Positions 62,510 to 64,000 of a stretch of DNA of 64,000 nucleotides are shown piece by piece (the stretch's first letter is position 1; each line of letters starts with the position of its first letter). The notes beneath the pieces were generated by a model, which worked only from the letters and a program-made list of their open reading frames with translations, did no database searches and was not told where the DNA came from. This stretch comes from Mycolicibacterium sp. TUM20985 (GTDB lineage Bacteria > Actinomycetota > Actinomycetes > Mycobacteriales > Mycobacteriaceae): the NCBI RefSeq assembly GCF_030295745.1, contig NZ_AP027291.1, positions 3,286,001 to 3,350,000 of the forward strand, written 5' to 3'. A program made the position numbers and the translations under genes.

Positions 62510-63694
62510 TCACAACCGTTCGATGATGGTGGCGTTGGCCATACCGCCGCCCTCACACATGGTCTGCAGGGCGTAGCGCCCGTCGCGCTGTTGCAGGGCA
62601 TTGACCATCGTCGTCATGATGCGGGCACCGCTGGCGCCCAAGGGATGACCGATCGCGATGGCGCCCCCGTTGACGTTGGTCTTGGCGAGATCCCCACCGG
62701 TGTCCCGCGCCCATGCAAGGACGACGGGCGCGAACGCCTCGTTCACCTCGAACAGGTCGATGTCGGCCAGCGTCAGGCCCGCGCGCGACAACACCTTCTC
62801 CGTCGCCGGGATGACACCCGTCAGCATGTACAGCGGATCGGAGCCGACCACCGTCATGGTGTGGATGCGGGCCAACGGGCGCAGTCCCAGCCTGCGGGCC
62901 GCCGCGCCGCTGGTGATCATCACCGCAGCGCTACCGTCGGACAGCGGCGAGGAGTTGCCCGGCGTTATCTCCCAGCTGATCTGGGGGAAGCGGGCCGCGT
63001 ACGCCTCGTTGAAGAACGCGGGCCGCAGGCCGGCGAGCGTCTCGACCGTCGTCCCGGGACGGATGATCTCATCGCTCGACAACCCGGCGATCGGGGCCAG
63101 CTCGTCGACGAAGAGGCCGTCCTTGGTGGCCTTGGCCGCCTTCTCGTGGCTGCTCGCCGAGAACTCGTCGAGTTCGGCGCGGGAGAAGCCCCACTTCGCC
63201 GCGATCAGCTCGGCGCTGATGCCCTGCGGCACCAGGCCTTCGGCGTAGCGCCGGGCCATACCCCGGCCGAAGGGGTCGCTGCCGGGCAGGACGCTGCTGC
63301 CCATCGGTACCCGCGACATGGATTCGACGCCCGCCGCGATGACGACGTCGTATGAGCCCGCCAACACACCCTGGGCGGCGAAACTGATTGCCTGCTGGCT
63401 GCTTCCGCACTGGCGGTCGACGGTGGTGCCGGGCACGCTCACGGGGAACCCCGCGCCCAGCAGGGCATTGCGGGCGATGTTCACGGACTGGTCGCCCACC
63501 TGCGTGACGGCACCGGCGATGACGTCGTCGACCAATGCCGGGTCGACCCCGGTGCGTCCGACGATCTCGCGGAGGCTGTGCGCCAGCAGGTCGGCAGGTA
63601 GCACGTCGTGTAGCGCTCCATTGGCCTTGCCCTTGCCGACGGGCGTACGTACGGCGCCGACGATGACGGCGTCGCGATCCGAGAATTCAGCCAT
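62510..63694 (-). CDS. Acetyl-CoA acetyltransferase family thiolase
   Basis: This 394-residue thiolase has the nucleophilic Cys in VDRQCGSSQQAISFAAQG, the NEAFAPVVLAWARD block, the catalytic His in GGAIAIGHPLGASGARIM and the C-terminal Cys in TMCEGGGMANATII. It begins with RDAVIVGAVRTPVGKGKANG. Degradative 3-ketoacyl-CoA thiolysis is most likely; the exact chain length is unknown. The ATG at 63694 has GAGGAGAACACT just before it; a longer frame to 63751 is unlikely. It is divergent from an HxlR regulator that probably controls it. Confidence 0.94.
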   Translation of the reverse strand: MAEFSDRDAVIVGAVRTPVGKGKANGALHDVLPADLLAHSLREIVGRTGVDPALVDDVIAGAVTQVGDQSVNIARNALLGAGFPVSVPGTTVDRQCGSSQQAISFAAQGVLAGSYDVVIAAGVESMSRVPMGSSVLPGSDPFGRGMARRYAEGLVPQGISAELIAAKWGFSRAELDEFSASSHEKAAKATKDGLFVDELAPIAGLSSDEIIRPGTTVETLAGLRPAFFNEAYAARFPQISWEITPGNSSPLSDGSAAVMITSGAAARRLGLRPLARIHTMTVVGSDPLYMLTGVIPATEKVLSRAGLTLADIDLFEVNEAFAPVVLAWARDTGGDLAKTNVNGGAIAIGHPLGASGARIMTTMVNALQQRDGRYALQTMCEGGGMANATIIERL

Positions 63695-63736
63695 AGTGTT
63701 CTCCTCGATGACTCGTCGCTGAGTACTGCTCTCTAT

Positions 63737-63757
63737 ACTTAGATGTAACACCTAGGT
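63737..63757. promoter_or_regulatory. Candidate HxlR operator in the thiolase/HxlR divergent promoter
   Basis: ACTTAGATGT-A-ACACCTAGGT is a 21-bp imperfect palindrome (8 of 10 positions) in the 97-bp gap. It overlaps TATACTT, a possible -10 region, and is AT-richer than its surroundings. It would suit autoregulation by the HxlR dimer. Confidence 0.45.
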
Positions 63758-63791
63758 CTAGTCCCAACAACCCAGCCAGGGAGTGATGTGC

Positions 63792-64000
63792 ATGACAGTC
63801 CTCAGGGGACCGCTAGCGGACCGCGACTCCTGGTCGGCGGCGGGCCACTGCCCGGTCGAGAAGACCATGGGGCTGGTGGGCACCAGGTCGGCGATGCTGA
63901 TCATGCGCGAGGCGTACTACGGGACCACTCGCTTCGACGACTTCTCCCGTCGCGTCGGGATCACGAAGGCGGCCACCTCGGCCCGGCTGTCCGAACTCGT
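63792..64000 (+). CDS. HxlR-family transcriptional regulator (3' end outside window)
   Basis: The frame starting at ATG 63792 gives MTVLRGPLADRDSWSAAGHC, then PVEKTMGLVGTRSAMLIMRE, and continues through YYGTTRFDDFSRRVGITKAATSARLSEL. The CPVEKTMxLVGTRxxMLIMREA pattern and the following winged-helix segment are typical of HxlR. The Cys near residue 20 is the position used as a redox sensor in some members. AGGGAG eight bases upstream favours this ATG over one two codons earlier. The gene is cut at the window end after about 69 codons. Confidence 0.88.
   Translation, partial: MTVLRGPLADRDSWSAAGHCPVEKTMGLVGTRSAMLIMREAYYGTTRFDDFSRRVGITKAATSARLSEL

Overview
The window is GC-rich, densely packed actinobacterial DNA. 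Gene content and order point to a non-tuberculous Mycobacterium (Mycolicibacterium-type). Markers include the mycobacterial integration host factor mihF beside gmk-rpoZ-coaBC-metK, the pyrR-pyrB-pyrC-carA-carB-pyrF operon, a helicase-motif-less PriA, lipI/lipH beside priA, the nusB-efp-pepQ-aro block and F420-type oxidoreductases. Many GTG starts and 1-8 nt gene overlaps fit the same group. I see no rRNA, tRNA, CRISPR array or prophage.

Region 1 (1-10,130): an end-truncated DUF2207 membrane protein, priA and a YhhN-like membrane protein on the minus strand. Divergent from these is lipI-lipH-Baeyer-Villiger monooxygenase, a plausible ketone-to-ester-to-acid route. Facing it is an acetamidase-SDR-cupin catabolic operon. 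Region 2 (10,131-11,738): a complete IS30-family element with 15-bp perfect inverted repeats, sitting in the middle of an intergenic palindrome downstream of metK.

Region 3 (11,807-26,090): housekeeping genes for S-adenosylmethionine, CoA, RNA polymerase omega, GMP kinase and mIHF, then the full pyrimidine operon with a recognisable PyrR-binding RNA leader. Between mihF and pyrF, where M. tuberculosis carries PE15/PPE20, are two small secreted paralogues ending in a shared aromatic motif. Region 4 (26,204-32,364): a serine hydrolase, small hypotheticals, nusB, efp, pepQ, a four-helix membrane protein, and a TspO/MarR pair.

Region 5 (32,361-42,459): an apparently co-transcribed minus-strand convoy alaS-ruvX-mltG-aroE-prepilin peptidase-like-GNAT-aroC-aroK-aroB-aroQ, preceded by a YjbQ gene. 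Region 6 (42,569-50,412): a small GlsB-type membrane protein, rarA, a polyproline TM2 protein and DUF3097. Then comes an accessory catabolic island: TetR/SDR, and IclR/LLM oxidoreductase-SnoaL-SDR, closed by a DUF4333 lipoprotein.

Region 7 (50,520-58,660): four overlapping genes (transglutaminase-DUF2126, circularly permuted ATP-grasp fused to alpha-E, a second transglutaminase, a zinc metallopeptidase) that look like an uncharacterised peptide-bond-forming and cleaving system. One of them carries an in-frame 4 x 30 bp tandem repeat. This is the best candidate for an undescribed system. Region 8 (58,735-64,000): a C-terminally truncated panE-like gene, aspS, a deazaflavin-dependent oxidoreductase, a Ser/Thr/Pro-rich lipoprotein, a thiolase and a divergent HxlR regulator cut by the window end.
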